Source of the DNA: Thioploca sp.
GTDB taxonomy: Bacteria; Pseudomonadota; Gammaproteobacteria; Beggiatoales; Beggiatoaceae
Assembly (NCBI GenBank): GCA_011371325.1
Contig: DRQV01000267.1
Location: 1-5,330 of the forward strand
DNA: 5,330 bases
Reading direction: 5' to 3'
Positions 1 through 5,330 of the stretch are shown one piece after another. How positions within the stretch are numbered: the first letter of the stretch is position 1; each line of letters starts with the position of its first letter. The notes under the pieces are model-generated. The model made no database searches. It was given only the letters and a program-made list of their open reading frames with translations, and was not told where the DNA came from. Both the position numbers and the translations under genes were made by a program.

Positions 1-106
1 AAAACTCTAATTTTATAAATTATGATCTATCTACTGTTTCGTTAATCTTAACTGTCATTAATATTATTCCCATGAAGTTTGTCTTTAACAATAGTCTATC
101 AATCTA

Positions 107-139
107 ATGACAATTGACAATTTAGTATGGTATTATAAT
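107..139 (+). promoter_or_regulatory. Probable sigma70 promoter of atpG
   Basis: A perfect -35 hexamer TTGACA (114-119) and a perfect -10 hexamer TATAAT (134-139) lie upstream of atpG, but the spacer is only 14 bases, short of the usual 16-18. A second reading avoids this: ATGACA (107-112), an 18-base spacer, then an extended -10 with TG at 128-129 and TATTAT at 131-136. Either way, transcription would begin about 75-80 bases before the atpG ATG. The rest of 1-220 holds no convincing reading frame and no recognisable atpA end. The promoter call is inference from motif match only. Confidence 0.55.
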
Positions 140-220
140 CAAATTAACTATTAAACTAAAAATTCTAGGTAAATTTGAATTAACCTGTTATATAATTAAG
201 CCTAATTTAGGAAACGATTT

Positions 221-1084
221 ATGGCAACCGGAAAAGAAATCCGCACTAAAATTTCAAGTATTAAAAGCACTCAGAAAATAACTCGGGCAATGGAAATGGT
301 TGCCGCAAGTAAAATGCGTAAAGCACAGGATAGAATGCGTAAATCTCGTCCTTATGCAGATAAAATGCGTGAAGTTATTGGCCATTTAGCTCATGCTCAT
401 CCTGAATATAAACATCATTATATGATAAATCGGGAAGTAAAACGGGTTGGAATAATAATAATTTCTTCTGATCGTGGTTTGTGTGGTGGTTTAAATAATA
501 ATCTATTTAGAACTACTGTAACATCTTTGAAAAAATGGGATGAAGCCAATATTAATATTGATATGTGTACGATTGGGAGCAAAGCCAGCGGATTTTTCCG
601 GCGATTAGGTGGCAATATCATAGCCCAATCTGAACATTTAGGTGATACCCCAACTTTAGAAAGTTTAATTGGTGCAGTCAAAGTTATGTTAGATAATTTT
701 GATGCCAGAAAGATTGATCAGTTATTTGTAATATATAATCATTTTATAAATACAATGACTCAAAAACCTATGGTTCGTCAATTATTACCAATATCTGCGG
801 ATATAGAAGATGAACAGCTTAAACATCATTGGGACTATATTTATGAACCAGAATCTAAAGAAGTATTGGACGCTTTATTGACTCGCTATATAGAATCATT
901 AGTTTACCAAAGTGTAGTTGAAAACGTAGCCTGTGAACAAGCAGCACGTATGATAGCGATGAAAAGTGCTTCTGATAATGCCACTGACCTTATTGATGAA
1001 TTACAATTGGCTTACAATAAAGCTCGTCAGGCTGCAATCACTCAAGAATTATCAGAAATTGTTGCTGGAGCTGCTGCTATTTAG
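221..1084 (+). CDS. atpG: ATP synthase F1 gamma subunit
   Basis: This is the central rotor shaft of F1Fo-ATP synthase, which turns inside the alpha3beta3 head and couples proton flow through the membrane Fo ring to ATP synthesis. The 287 residues match the usual gammaproteobacterial length. The N-terminal helix carries the conserved block with MEMVAASKMRKAQ (24-36). SSDRGLCGGLN (82-92) is the Rossmann-like core signature. The C-terminal helix, from about 231, contains EQAARMIAMKSA and ends TQELSEIVAGAAAI, as the family does. The start is supported by AGGA at 209-212, eight bases before ATG, and by the typical MATGKEIR opening. It uses four CGG arginine codons, the codon read by the tRNA at 1963. 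The odd point is context: atpG normally sits between atpA and atpD, but neither adjoins it here and it has its own promoter. No truncation or missing key residue is visible. Confidence 0.97.
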   Translation: MATGKEIRTKISSIKSTQKITRAMEMVAASKMRKAQDRMRKSRPYADKMREVIGHLAHAHPEYKHHYMINREVKRVGIIIISSDRGLCGGLNNNLFRTTVTSLKKWDEANINIDMCTIGSKASGFFRRLGGNIIAQSEHLGDTPTLESLIGAVKVMLDNFDARKIDQLFVIYNHFINTMTQKPMVRQLLPISADIEDEQLKHHWDYIYEPESKEVLDALLTRYIESLVYQSVVENVACEQAARMIAMKSASDNATDLIDELQLAYNKARQAAITQELSEIVAGAAAI

Positions 1085-1209
1085 AATATAGTAATTCTTA
1101 ATTAAACATCAATTACTCAATATTATTGTGATTTATTTGACTGGGAAATGCTATTAGTAATGTTAACACAAACAGCTATTAGCTTTTAAAACTTAAAAAA
1201 GGTCGTATT

Positions 1210-1890
1210 ATGACATTAACTTTACTATCAGCTTTTATTGCTGGTTTGGTGGGTTCTACTCATTGTGTCGGTATGTGTGGTGGAATTGTTGGCATGCTGA
1301 CGATGAGTTTACCAAACAATATCCGCCAATCCTATCTACGCTTAATTCCCTATCTACTAAATTACAATATTGGTAGGATTATCAGTTATGTTATTGCTGG
1401 TATGTTGGCTGGATTTTTGGGAAGCCAATTTGTGCAATGGTTGCCATTTACTAATCCTAGTGTTATTGCTAAATGGGTATCAGGATTTTTTATGATCATC
1501 TTGGGATTGTATATTGGGGCATGGTGGCAAGCGTTAACTATTTTAGAACGAATTGGGGCATTGTTTTGGGATAAAATTAAACCATTGGGTCAGAAATTTT
1601 TACCGGTCAAAAATCCTCTACAAGCATTGGGGCTTGGTTTAGTTTGGGGTTGGTTGCCTTGTGGGTTGGTCTATGCAGTGCTATCCTTTGCTATAGTAGC
1701 AAAAAATGCTTGGGATGGTGGGTTATTAATGTTAGCTTTTGGATTAGGAACCTTACCAATGTTACTTACGATGGGTGCAGCAGCAAAATGGCTAATCAAA
1801 TTATCTCAAAATATTACCATTCGTAGAATAGCTGGGATAATAATTATTTCATTTGGTTTAATTATGTTATTCATGCCAAAGCATCATTGA
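1210..1890 (+). CDS. TauE/SafE-DsbD-like integral membrane protein
   Basis: This is a 226-residue polytopic inner-membrane protein with about six hydrophobic helices, near 3-28, 56-80, 88-108, 138-162, 168-192 and 203-222. It reads as two three-helix halves. The opening helix has GSTHCVGMCGG (15-25), and the fourth begins with WGWLPCGLVY (146-155). This pattern is typical of the sulfite exporter TauE/SafE or 'cytochrome c biogenesis transmembrane region' (DsbD_2, UreH-like) group. Cys19 and Cys23 in HCVGMC, and Cys151 in LPCG, are the likely functional cysteines, for thiol-redox transfer or metal handling. Family relatives are often linked to copper delivery and cbb3 oxidase assembly, but no such genes are seen here, so the substrate is unknown. 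AAGG at 1199-1202, seven bases before ATG, supports the start. The gene follows atpG by 125 bases. TTGACT at 1137-1142 is a possible -35, but I see no good -10, so read-through from atpG remains possible. Confidence 0.88.
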   Translation: MTLTLLSAFIAGLVGSTHCVGMCGGIVGMLTMSLPNNIRQSYLRLIPYLLNYNIGRIISYVIAGMLAGFLGSQFVQWLPFTNPSVIAKWVSGFFMIILGLYIGAWWQALTILERIGALFWDKIKPLGQKFLPVKNPLQALGLGLVWGWLPCGLVYAVLSFAIVAKNAWDGGLLMLAFGLGTLPMLLTMGAAAKWLIKLSQNITIRRIAGIIIISFGLIMLFMPKHH

Positions 1891-1920
1891 CATCCCAAAA
1901 ATTTTGGACTCCAATATCCC

Positions 1921-1949
1921 TTGACATATAAAGGATTATATATAATAAT
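1921..1949 (+). promoter_or_regulatory. Promoter of the tRNA-Arg gene
   Basis: A perfect -35 TTGACA (1921-1926) is followed after 17 bases by AATAAT (1944-1949), a 5 of 6 match to the -10 consensus. Transcription would start near 1956, giving a short 5' leader before the mature tRNA. A perfect TATAAT also lies at 1941-1946, but that leaves only a 14-base spacer, the same short arrangement as seen before atpG. The strength of both hexamers and the distance to the tRNA make this the best promoter in the window. Confidence 0.7.
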
Positions 1950-1962
1950 GACTAGAACATAT

Positions 1963-2037
<75 letters not shown>

Positions 2038-2177
2038 TATCCTTTCTTAATTTTCATACCATTTTGATAATGGCAATTCCAATATTCCTCAATAAAATCC
2101 CCATTTTTAATTGTAACATTCACTTTGTTTGATGAAAAAGTAAAATTTGGTAATAACTTCCTTGTTAATTGCTAAAA

Positions 2178-2645
2178 TTACCTCTCCCAAGTTCCAGATT
2201 TGCCACCAGATTTTTTTTGTAATCTAACTCGCTCTATTGTCATTCCACGATCTACTGCTTTACACATATCATAAATAGTTAATAAAGCTATTTGGACAGC
2301 ATTCAAAGCTTCCATTTCTACCCCAGTTTGACCGGCAGTTTTCACTATTGTTTGACAATGAACTCCGTTTTGCCGAGGTTGTAAATCTACAGTAATATGA
2401 GTCAACATTAATGGATGACAAAGCGGAATCAACTCACTAGTTTTTTTAGCTGCCATAATTCCAGCAATTCTAGCAATTCCTAATACGTCGCCTTTTTTAT
2501 GTTTACCAGCCATAATCAAATTTAATGTCTGAGCTTGCATACTTATAAAACCTTCAGCTATTGCAACTCTTTCAGTATTAGCTTTCTGACCCACATCCAC
2601 CATGTGTGCTTCACCAGCTTGATTAAAATGAGTTAGTTGGCTCAT
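2178..2645 (-). CDS. moaC: Cyclic pyranopterin monophosphate synthase MoaC
   Basis: MoaC carries out the second step of molybdenum cofactor synthesis, turning the MoaA product 3',8-cyclo-7,8-dihydro-GTP into cyclic pyranopterin monophosphate. It is a cytosolic hexamer. At 155 residues it is slightly short of the E. coli protein (161), with a two-residue gap around residues 91-97 and a short C-terminus. Active-site positions are present: Lys51 in KGDV, His77 in PLCHPLM (74-80), Glu110 and Glu112 in TGVEMEAL (107-114), and Asp126 and Lys129 in YDMCKA (125-130). KSGGKSG (145-151) is the typical terminal loop. The ATG shares ATGA with the purA stop. The nearest SD-like AGGA (2665-2662) lies 16 bases before ATG, too far for efficient independent initiation, so translational coupling to purA is likely. 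No moaA, moaB, moaD or moaE lies nearby, so the pathway genes must be elsewhere. I see no clear terminator in 2038-2177. Confidence 0.96.
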   Translation of the reverse strand: MSQLTHFNQAGEAHMVDVGQKANTERVAIAEGFISMQAQTLNLIMAGKHKKGDVLGIARIAGIMAAKKTSELIPLCHPLMLTHITVDLQPRQNGVHCQTIVKTAGQTGVEMEALNAVQIALLTIYDMCKAVDRGMTIERVRLQKKSGGKSGTWER

Positions 2646-3976
2646 GGATTTACTGGACGTATCCTAATTATCTTTGGTGGTGCTCCAAATGGATGTTCCT
2701 TAATAATAGTATGATCACGTTCTGCACCAGTGGAAATCATATCTATTGGAATTTCTAGTAATTCTTCAATTTTGGCTAAATAATTACGGGCATTAGTTGG
2801 TAAATCACCATAGTTACGTATTCCAACAGTGGATTGTTCCCAACCTGGCATATCTAAATAAATTGGCTTACAACGAGCAAAAACTTCTGCTCCTGTAGGT
2901 GGAGTTTCTAATTTTTTACCTTCATAATCATAACTTACACAAATTCGCACAGTTTCTAAACCATCCATGACATCTAATTTGGTTATACATATACCAGTTA
3001 TACTATTAGTCATTACAGAACGTCGTAATGCAACTATATCTAACCAACCACAACGTCTAGCTCTACCAGTAGTAGCACCAAATTCATGACCTTGATCGGA
3101 TAAATGTTTGCCGACATTGTCAAATAGTTCAGAAGGAAATGGACCAGAACCAACTCTAGTCATATAAGCCTTGGTAATACCCAAAATATAATCTAAATCA
3201 CGTGGTCCAACTCCACTTCCAGTTGCAGCTCCACCAGCTGTGGTATTAGATGAAGTTACAAATGGATAAGTGCCTTGATCTATATCTAACCAAGTTCCTT
3301 GAGCTCCTTCAAATAATATATTGTTACCTTTAGATTTTTGTAATTGGGATAGCAATAATGGAACATCAGTAATCATTGGAGCTAATTCTTCAGCAATAGC
3401 TAATGTTTCATCCAATATTGTTTGAAAATCAACAGGTTTGGCTTTAAAATAGTTTTGTAAGGCAAAATTATGATACTCTATAACTTCTTGTAATTTGGTT
3501 GCAAACTGATTTTTATTGGCTAAATCACTAACCCTAAGTCCACGCCGAGCTACTTTATCTTCATAAGCTGGACCAATACCACGTCCTGTAGTACCAATTT
3601 TATTTTTACCACGAGCTACTTCACGAGCATTATCTAACGCAACATGATATGGTAATAATAAAGGACACGCATCACTAATTTTTAAACGTTCTCGTACTGG
3701 AACCCCTTTATTTTCTAAAGTTTTAATCTCTTTTAACAAAGCTTCCAGTGATAGAACTACTCCATTACCGATTAGACATTGCACTTTACTACGCAAAATA
3801 CCGGATGGAATTAGATGTAAAATAGTTTGTTGACCATCAATAACAAGAGTATGCCCTGCATTATGTCCACCTTGAAAACGAGTTACAGCAGTAGCACGTT
3901 CAGTTAATAAATCAACTATTTTACCTTTGCCTTCATCACCAAATTGAGTTCCAATAACTACAACATTTTTTCCCAT
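2642..3976 (-). CDS. purA: Adenylosuccinate synthetase
   Basis: PurA joins IMP and aspartate, using GTP, to make adenylosuccinate, the committed step to AMP. It is a cytosolic homodimer. All hallmarks are visible: GDEGKGK (13-19) with catalytic Asp14, GGHNAGHT (36-43) with catalytic His42, the IMP loop GTTGRGIGPAYEDK (128-141), FEGAQG (222-227), GATTGRARRCGWLD (300-313), guanine-binding TKLDVMDG (332-339) and STGAERDHTI (416-425). The start follows a weak AAGAG SD about ten bases upstream and gives the standard MGKNVVVIG opening. The 444 residues exceed the usual 430 or so. The family normally ends around residue 432, but here about twelve extra residues, rich in Pro, Ile and Arg, continue into the ATGA overlap with moaC. 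purA leads the purA-moaC pair rather than sitting near hfl genes as in many gammaproteobacteria. Confidence 0.98.
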   Translation of the reverse strand: MGKNVVVIGTQFGDEGKGKIVDLLTERATAVTRFQGGHNAGHTLVIDGQQTILHLIPSGILRSKVQCLIGNGVVLSLEALLKEIKTLENKGVPVRERLKISDACPLLLPYHVALDNAREVARGKNKIGTTGRGIGPAYEDKVARRGLRVSDLANKNQFATKLQEVIEYHNFALQNYFKAKPVDFQTILDETLAIAEELAPMITDVPLLLSQLQKSKGNNILFEGAQGTWLDIDQGTYPFVTSSNTTAGGAATGSGVGPRDLDYILGITKAYMTRVGSGPFPSELFDNVGKHLSDQGHEFGATTGRARRCGWLDIVALRRSVMTNSITGICITKLDVMDGLETVRICVSYDYEGKKLETPPTGAEVFARCKPIYLDMPGWEQSTVGIRNYGDLPTNARNYLAKIEELLEIPIDMISTGAERDHTIIKEHPFGAPPKIIRIRPVNP

Positions 3977-4017
3977 ATTAAAAAATCTCTTTAAAGTCTG
4001 GCCTCAATTTTCAATAA

Positions 4018-4046
4018 ATTATAGAGGTTCATGAATGATATAACAA
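4018..4046 (-). promoter_or_regulatory. Promoter of purA-moaC
   Basis: Read on the minus strand, TTGTTA (4046-4041) is a 4 of 6 match to -35. It is followed by an ideal 17-base spacer and a perfect TATAAT (4023-4018). Transcription would begin near 4011, leaving a leader of about 35 bases before the purA ATG. The -35 overlaps the ATAACA half-site at 4040-4045, so a repressor binding that motif could block it (inference). Confidence 0.65.
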
Positions 4047-4274
4047 TATTGCTTTCTTAACAAGGTTCAATAATCAATTTCTTATTTAGTATTTCTATAA
4101 TACATCCAATTGGGAAATGATATATTTGAACTATTTGTTATAATAACATAAATTTTCAGCAAAATGTTATCATAGTTATATGTCATTAAAGTGTATTTTT
4201 TATAAAAAATTGACCATATTACAATAAATTTGATAAAGTATATCTTACTGATTGATTTTATTTAAGTTCGATAC

Positions 4275-4304
4275 TTGAAACTGTTTTCACTACTATCATA
4301 TAAA
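4275..4304 (+). promoter_or_regulatory. Candidate promoter of the sugar transferase
   Basis: TTGAAA (4275-4280), an 18-base spacer and TATAAA (4299-4304) form a good sigma70-type pair. Its predicted start point falls at about 4310-4312, on the ATG itself, which would give a leaderless message. A weaker alternative further upstream, TTGACC (4210-4215) with a 16-base spacer and GATAAA (4232-4237), would give a leader of roughly 65 bases. Confidence 0.45.
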
Positions 4305-4309
4305 TTTCA

Positions 4310-4900
4310 ATGAAAAAACGCATATTTGACATATGTTGTGTTATTCCAAGTTTAATTTTAATATCACCGTTATTTGTACTAATTGCTGTATGGATAAAAT
4401 TGGACAGTAGAGGACCAATATTTTTCTTTCAAACTAGAATAGGGCAATTTGCTAAACCGTTTAAAATTATTAAATTTCGTACTATGTATGTGGATATTAA
4501 AGGACCAAAATTAACTATAGGTTATGATTCACGTATAACTCGTTGTGGACATTTTTTACGCAAATTTAAATTAGATGAGTTACCACAGTTGATAAATGTT
4601 ATTAAAGGAGAGATGAGTATTGTTGGACCACGTCCAGAAGTACCTAAATATGTAGAATTATATCCAGATGGAATTAAAGAATATGTATTATCAGTACCGG
4701 TTGGGATTACTGACTATGCTTCAATAGAATTTCGTAATGAAAGTGAGATGCTAGCAACTTCGCAACAACCAGAAATGGATTATATTGAAAAGATATTACC
4801 TTTGAAATTGGCATATCATCAACAATATGTTAAAAATCACTCAATTTACTTAGATATAATATTAATTTTTAGAACTCTAAAAAAAGTTTTATTTTCATAA
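4310..4900 (+). CDS. Monotopic phosphoglycosyl transferase (PglC-like sugar transferase)
   Basis: This enzyme transfers a sugar-1-phosphate from a UDP-sugar to undecaprenyl phosphate at the cytoplasmic face of the membrane, the first step of a surface polysaccharide, O-antigen or glycoprotein glycan. It is 196 residues, the size of the minimal catalytic PglC type, without the extra helices of WcaJ/WbaP. Residues 9-30 form the re-entrant membrane helix with its helix-breaking Ser19-Pro20. KPFKIIKFRTM (49-59) is the basic signature. LDELPQLINVIKGEMSIVGPRP (88-109) holds the catalytic Asp89-Glu90 pair. GITDYASIEFRNE (132-144) places it in the 'GITDYAS' subgroup rather than the 'PGITG' one, and the usual proline before that motif is Val131. 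Substrate cannot be read from sequence. No SD precedes ATG, and an in-frame TAA at 4301-4303 limits the start. No other glycan genes adjoin it, and no convincing terminator follows. Confidence 0.93.
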   Translation: MKKRIFDICCVIPSLILISPLFVLIAVWIKLDSRGPIFFFQTRIGQFAKPFKIIKFRTMYVDIKGPKLTIGYDSRITRCGHFLRKFKLDELPQLINVIKGEMSIVGPRPEVPKYVELYPDGIKEYVLSVPVGITDYASIEFRNESEMLATSQQPEMDYIEKILPLKLAYHQQYVKNHSIYLDIILIFRTLKKVLFS

Positions 4901-5045
4901 TCTATGTAGATACACAAAAGCATTTTGACAAAAAACTTGTTTTGAAAATTTTATCCAAATAATTGATAAATTGTTTTAATAATGCTCCTTGGCATACAAG
5001 TAATTTTTTCTTAGTTCGTCAACATGATTGGGAACAAATTGGACT

Positions 5046-5067
5046 TTACATCATACCAATTCCTCCT
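5046..5067 (-). other. Strong Shine-Dalgarno before a two-codon reading frame
   Basis: On the minus strand AAGGAGG (5068-5062), near the 16S anti-SD complement, is followed after an ideal seven bases by ATG ATG TAA (5054-5046). This would initiate translation and stop after Met-Met. It resembles the lambda bar minigenes in form. It may equally be the relic of a lost gene start or a chance match. No longer frame begins at either ATG. Confidence 0.2.
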
Positions 5068-5069
5068 TC

Positions 5070-5093
5070 ATTCCCAACATCCTTGTCGGGAAT
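5070..5093 (-). other. Strong RNA hairpin just after the DUF559-like gene
   Basis: On the minus strand ATTCCCGACA pairs with TGTTGGGAAT around an AGGA loop. This makes ten pairs, one of them G-U. On the plus strand the G-U becomes an A-C mismatch, so the structure fits a minus-strand transcript better. It begins six bases after the TGA at 5102-5100. No T-run follows; instead GAAGGAGG comes next, so it does not look like a classical intrinsic terminator. It could stabilise the 3' end of the message or be part of a dispersed repeat. Confidence 0.5.
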
Positions 5094-5099
5094 ACCATT

Positions 5100-5330
5100 T
5101 CAAACCCACAATATCCGATTTACCACTTGTTCCCAAGCCATATCATAGGAAAAATTAATAAAATTATAATATTGCTTAATATAACTATTACAATCCCGAT
5201 CCAACACCAAATTCAATTCCTCCACAAAGAAATCCACAGTATATTTACCAATTCGATAGTTTTGGTGTAAATTAAACCCAGCAAATACTTTAGGCAAAGC
5301 CTGTTGCCAATCAATAACTTCTGCTGATTT
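5100..5330 (-). CDS. C-terminal end of a DUF559-like (PD-(D/E)XK-type) protein, partial
   Basis: The frame is open from the window edge (5330) to TGA at 5102-5100, giving the last 76 residues of a longer protein. The visible part reads GFNLHQNYRIGKYTVDFF, then LNLVLDRD, then MAWEQVVNRILWV. The pattern 'hydrophilic-xxxIGxYxVDF-x(5)-LxLVhDxD' matches the core of DUF559/very-short-patch-like domains, which are often fused to Bro/KilA-N-type phage proteins. The Asp of VDF and the acidic-x-acidic of LDRD correspond to the PD-(D/E)XK nuclease core, although many relatives have Glu-x-Asp there. The stretch between that core and the final helix is about ten residues shorter than I recall in relatives, so it may be a degraded copy. 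The N-terminus is outside the window, and its role (phage regulator, nuclease or relic) is undetermined. Confidence 0.6.
   Translation of the reverse strand, partial: KSAEVIDWQQALPKVFAGFNLHQNYRIGKYTVDFFVEELNLVLDRDCNSYIKQYYNFINFSYDMAWEQVVNRILWV

Larger units (their letters stand above)
3977..4309. other. Divergent intergenic region, purA / sugar transferase
   Basis: No gene is supported in these 333 very AT-rich bases. They hold the purA promoter at the left and one or two candidate promoters for the sugar transferase at the right. A 13-base perfect inverted repeat, TGTTAT-A-ATAACA, lies at 4136-4148. Half-sites of the same motif occur at 4040-4045 (ATAACA, overlapping the purA -35) and 4165-4170 (TGTTAT). 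A 16-base self-complementary T6/A6 tract lies at 4195-4210. The repeats could be operator sites, but in DNA this AT-rich they may arise by chance. The purine repressor consensus is not seen. Confidence 0.6.
5028..5136. repeat. Perfect 10-base inverted repeat enclosing a hairpin
   Basis: TTGGGAACAA (5028-5037) and its exact reverse complement TTGTTCCCAA (5127-5136) face each other across 89 bases. The right arm lies within the DUF559-like coding region (its Ala-Trp-Glu-Gln codons) and the left arm lies downstream of that gene's stop. A second hairpin (5070-5093) nests inside. The arms contain GGGAAC, so they are more GC-rich than their surroundings. The rest of 4901-5099 shows no supported gene, only AT-rich sequence with a weak CAAAA/TTTTG stem (4929-4944) after the sugar transferase. 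Confidence 0.6.

Noticed and set aside
418..681. 87-codon open frame on the minus strand
   Set aside because: It lies wholly inside atpG on the opposite strand, has no family features, and is a shadow of atpG codon use.
1083..1098. AGAAT/ATTCT stem overlapping the atpG stop, as a terminator
   Set aside because: A five-pair, mostly A-T stem with no T-run after it.
1644..1826. 60-codon plus-strand frame
   Set aside because: It is nested in the TauE/SafE-like gene in another frame, with no domain signature.
1895..1907. Inverted repeat CCAAAA-A-TTTTGG after the membrane-protein gene, as a terminator
   Set aside because: The one-base centre cannot form a stable hairpin with all six pairs and no T-run follows. 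It is at most an operator-like palindrome before the tRNA promoter.
2059..2073. CCATT/AATGG stem after the tRNA, as a terminator
   Set aside because: Only five pairs, and no T-tract on either strand. Not enough to call.
4195..4210. 16-base self-complementary T6/A6 tract
   Set aside because: Purely A and T in a very AT-rich spacer, so expected by chance. It lacks the GC stem of a terminator.
5028..5270. 80-codon plus-strand frame at the right end
   Set aside because: It is largely antisense to the DUF559-like coding region, has low-complexity Ile/Pro-rich content and no start signal.

Overview
The window is AT-rich chromosomal DNA, about one-third G+C by eye, most likely from a gammaproteobacterium. 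The F1-gamma subunit has exactly the 287-residue length and most of the signature sequence of its Escherichia coli counterpart. MoaC opens with the enterobacterial-type MSQLTH..AGEAHMVDV, and the tRNA-Arg(CCG) closely resembles E. coli argX. I cannot name the genus.

Layout from left to right. (1) 1-1084: an intergenic stretch with a sigma70-type promoter, then atpG, apparently on its own: no atpA end lies upstream and no atpD follows. (2) 1210-1890: a six-helix membrane protein of the TauE/SafE-DsbD-like superfamily with a paired-cysteine HCxxMC motif. (3) 1921-2037: a promoter and tRNA-Arg(CCG), whose 3' CCA is not encoded. (4) 2178-3976, minus strand: purA followed by moaC, overlapping by ATGA, with a recognisable promoter upstream of purA. 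(5) 3977-4309: a 333-base divergent intergenic region. (6) 4310-4900: a small monotopic phosphoglycosyl transferase (PglC-like sugar transferase). (7) 4901-5330: a gene-poor tail with nested inverted repeats, a strong hairpin and a Shine-Dalgarno/two-codon arrangement, next to the 3' end of a minus-strand gene whose product ends in a DUF559-like (PD-(D/E)XK-type) domain and runs off the window.

Most genes are housekeeping: ATP synthesis, AMP synthesis, molybdenum cofactor synthesis, an arginine tRNA and the first step of surface-glycan assembly. They form no single pathway. The one tight functional unit is purA-moaC, whose products both draw on GTP metabolism: PurA spends GTP, and MoaC acts on a GTP-derived intermediate. 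The accessory part is the right end, where a DUF559-like gene and unusual repeats hint at mobile or decaying DNA. I see no clear multi-gene novel system. The points most worth following are the detached atpG, the purA-moaC coupling with a PurA tail, the CCA-less tRNA, and the structured 3' end of the DUF559-like gene.
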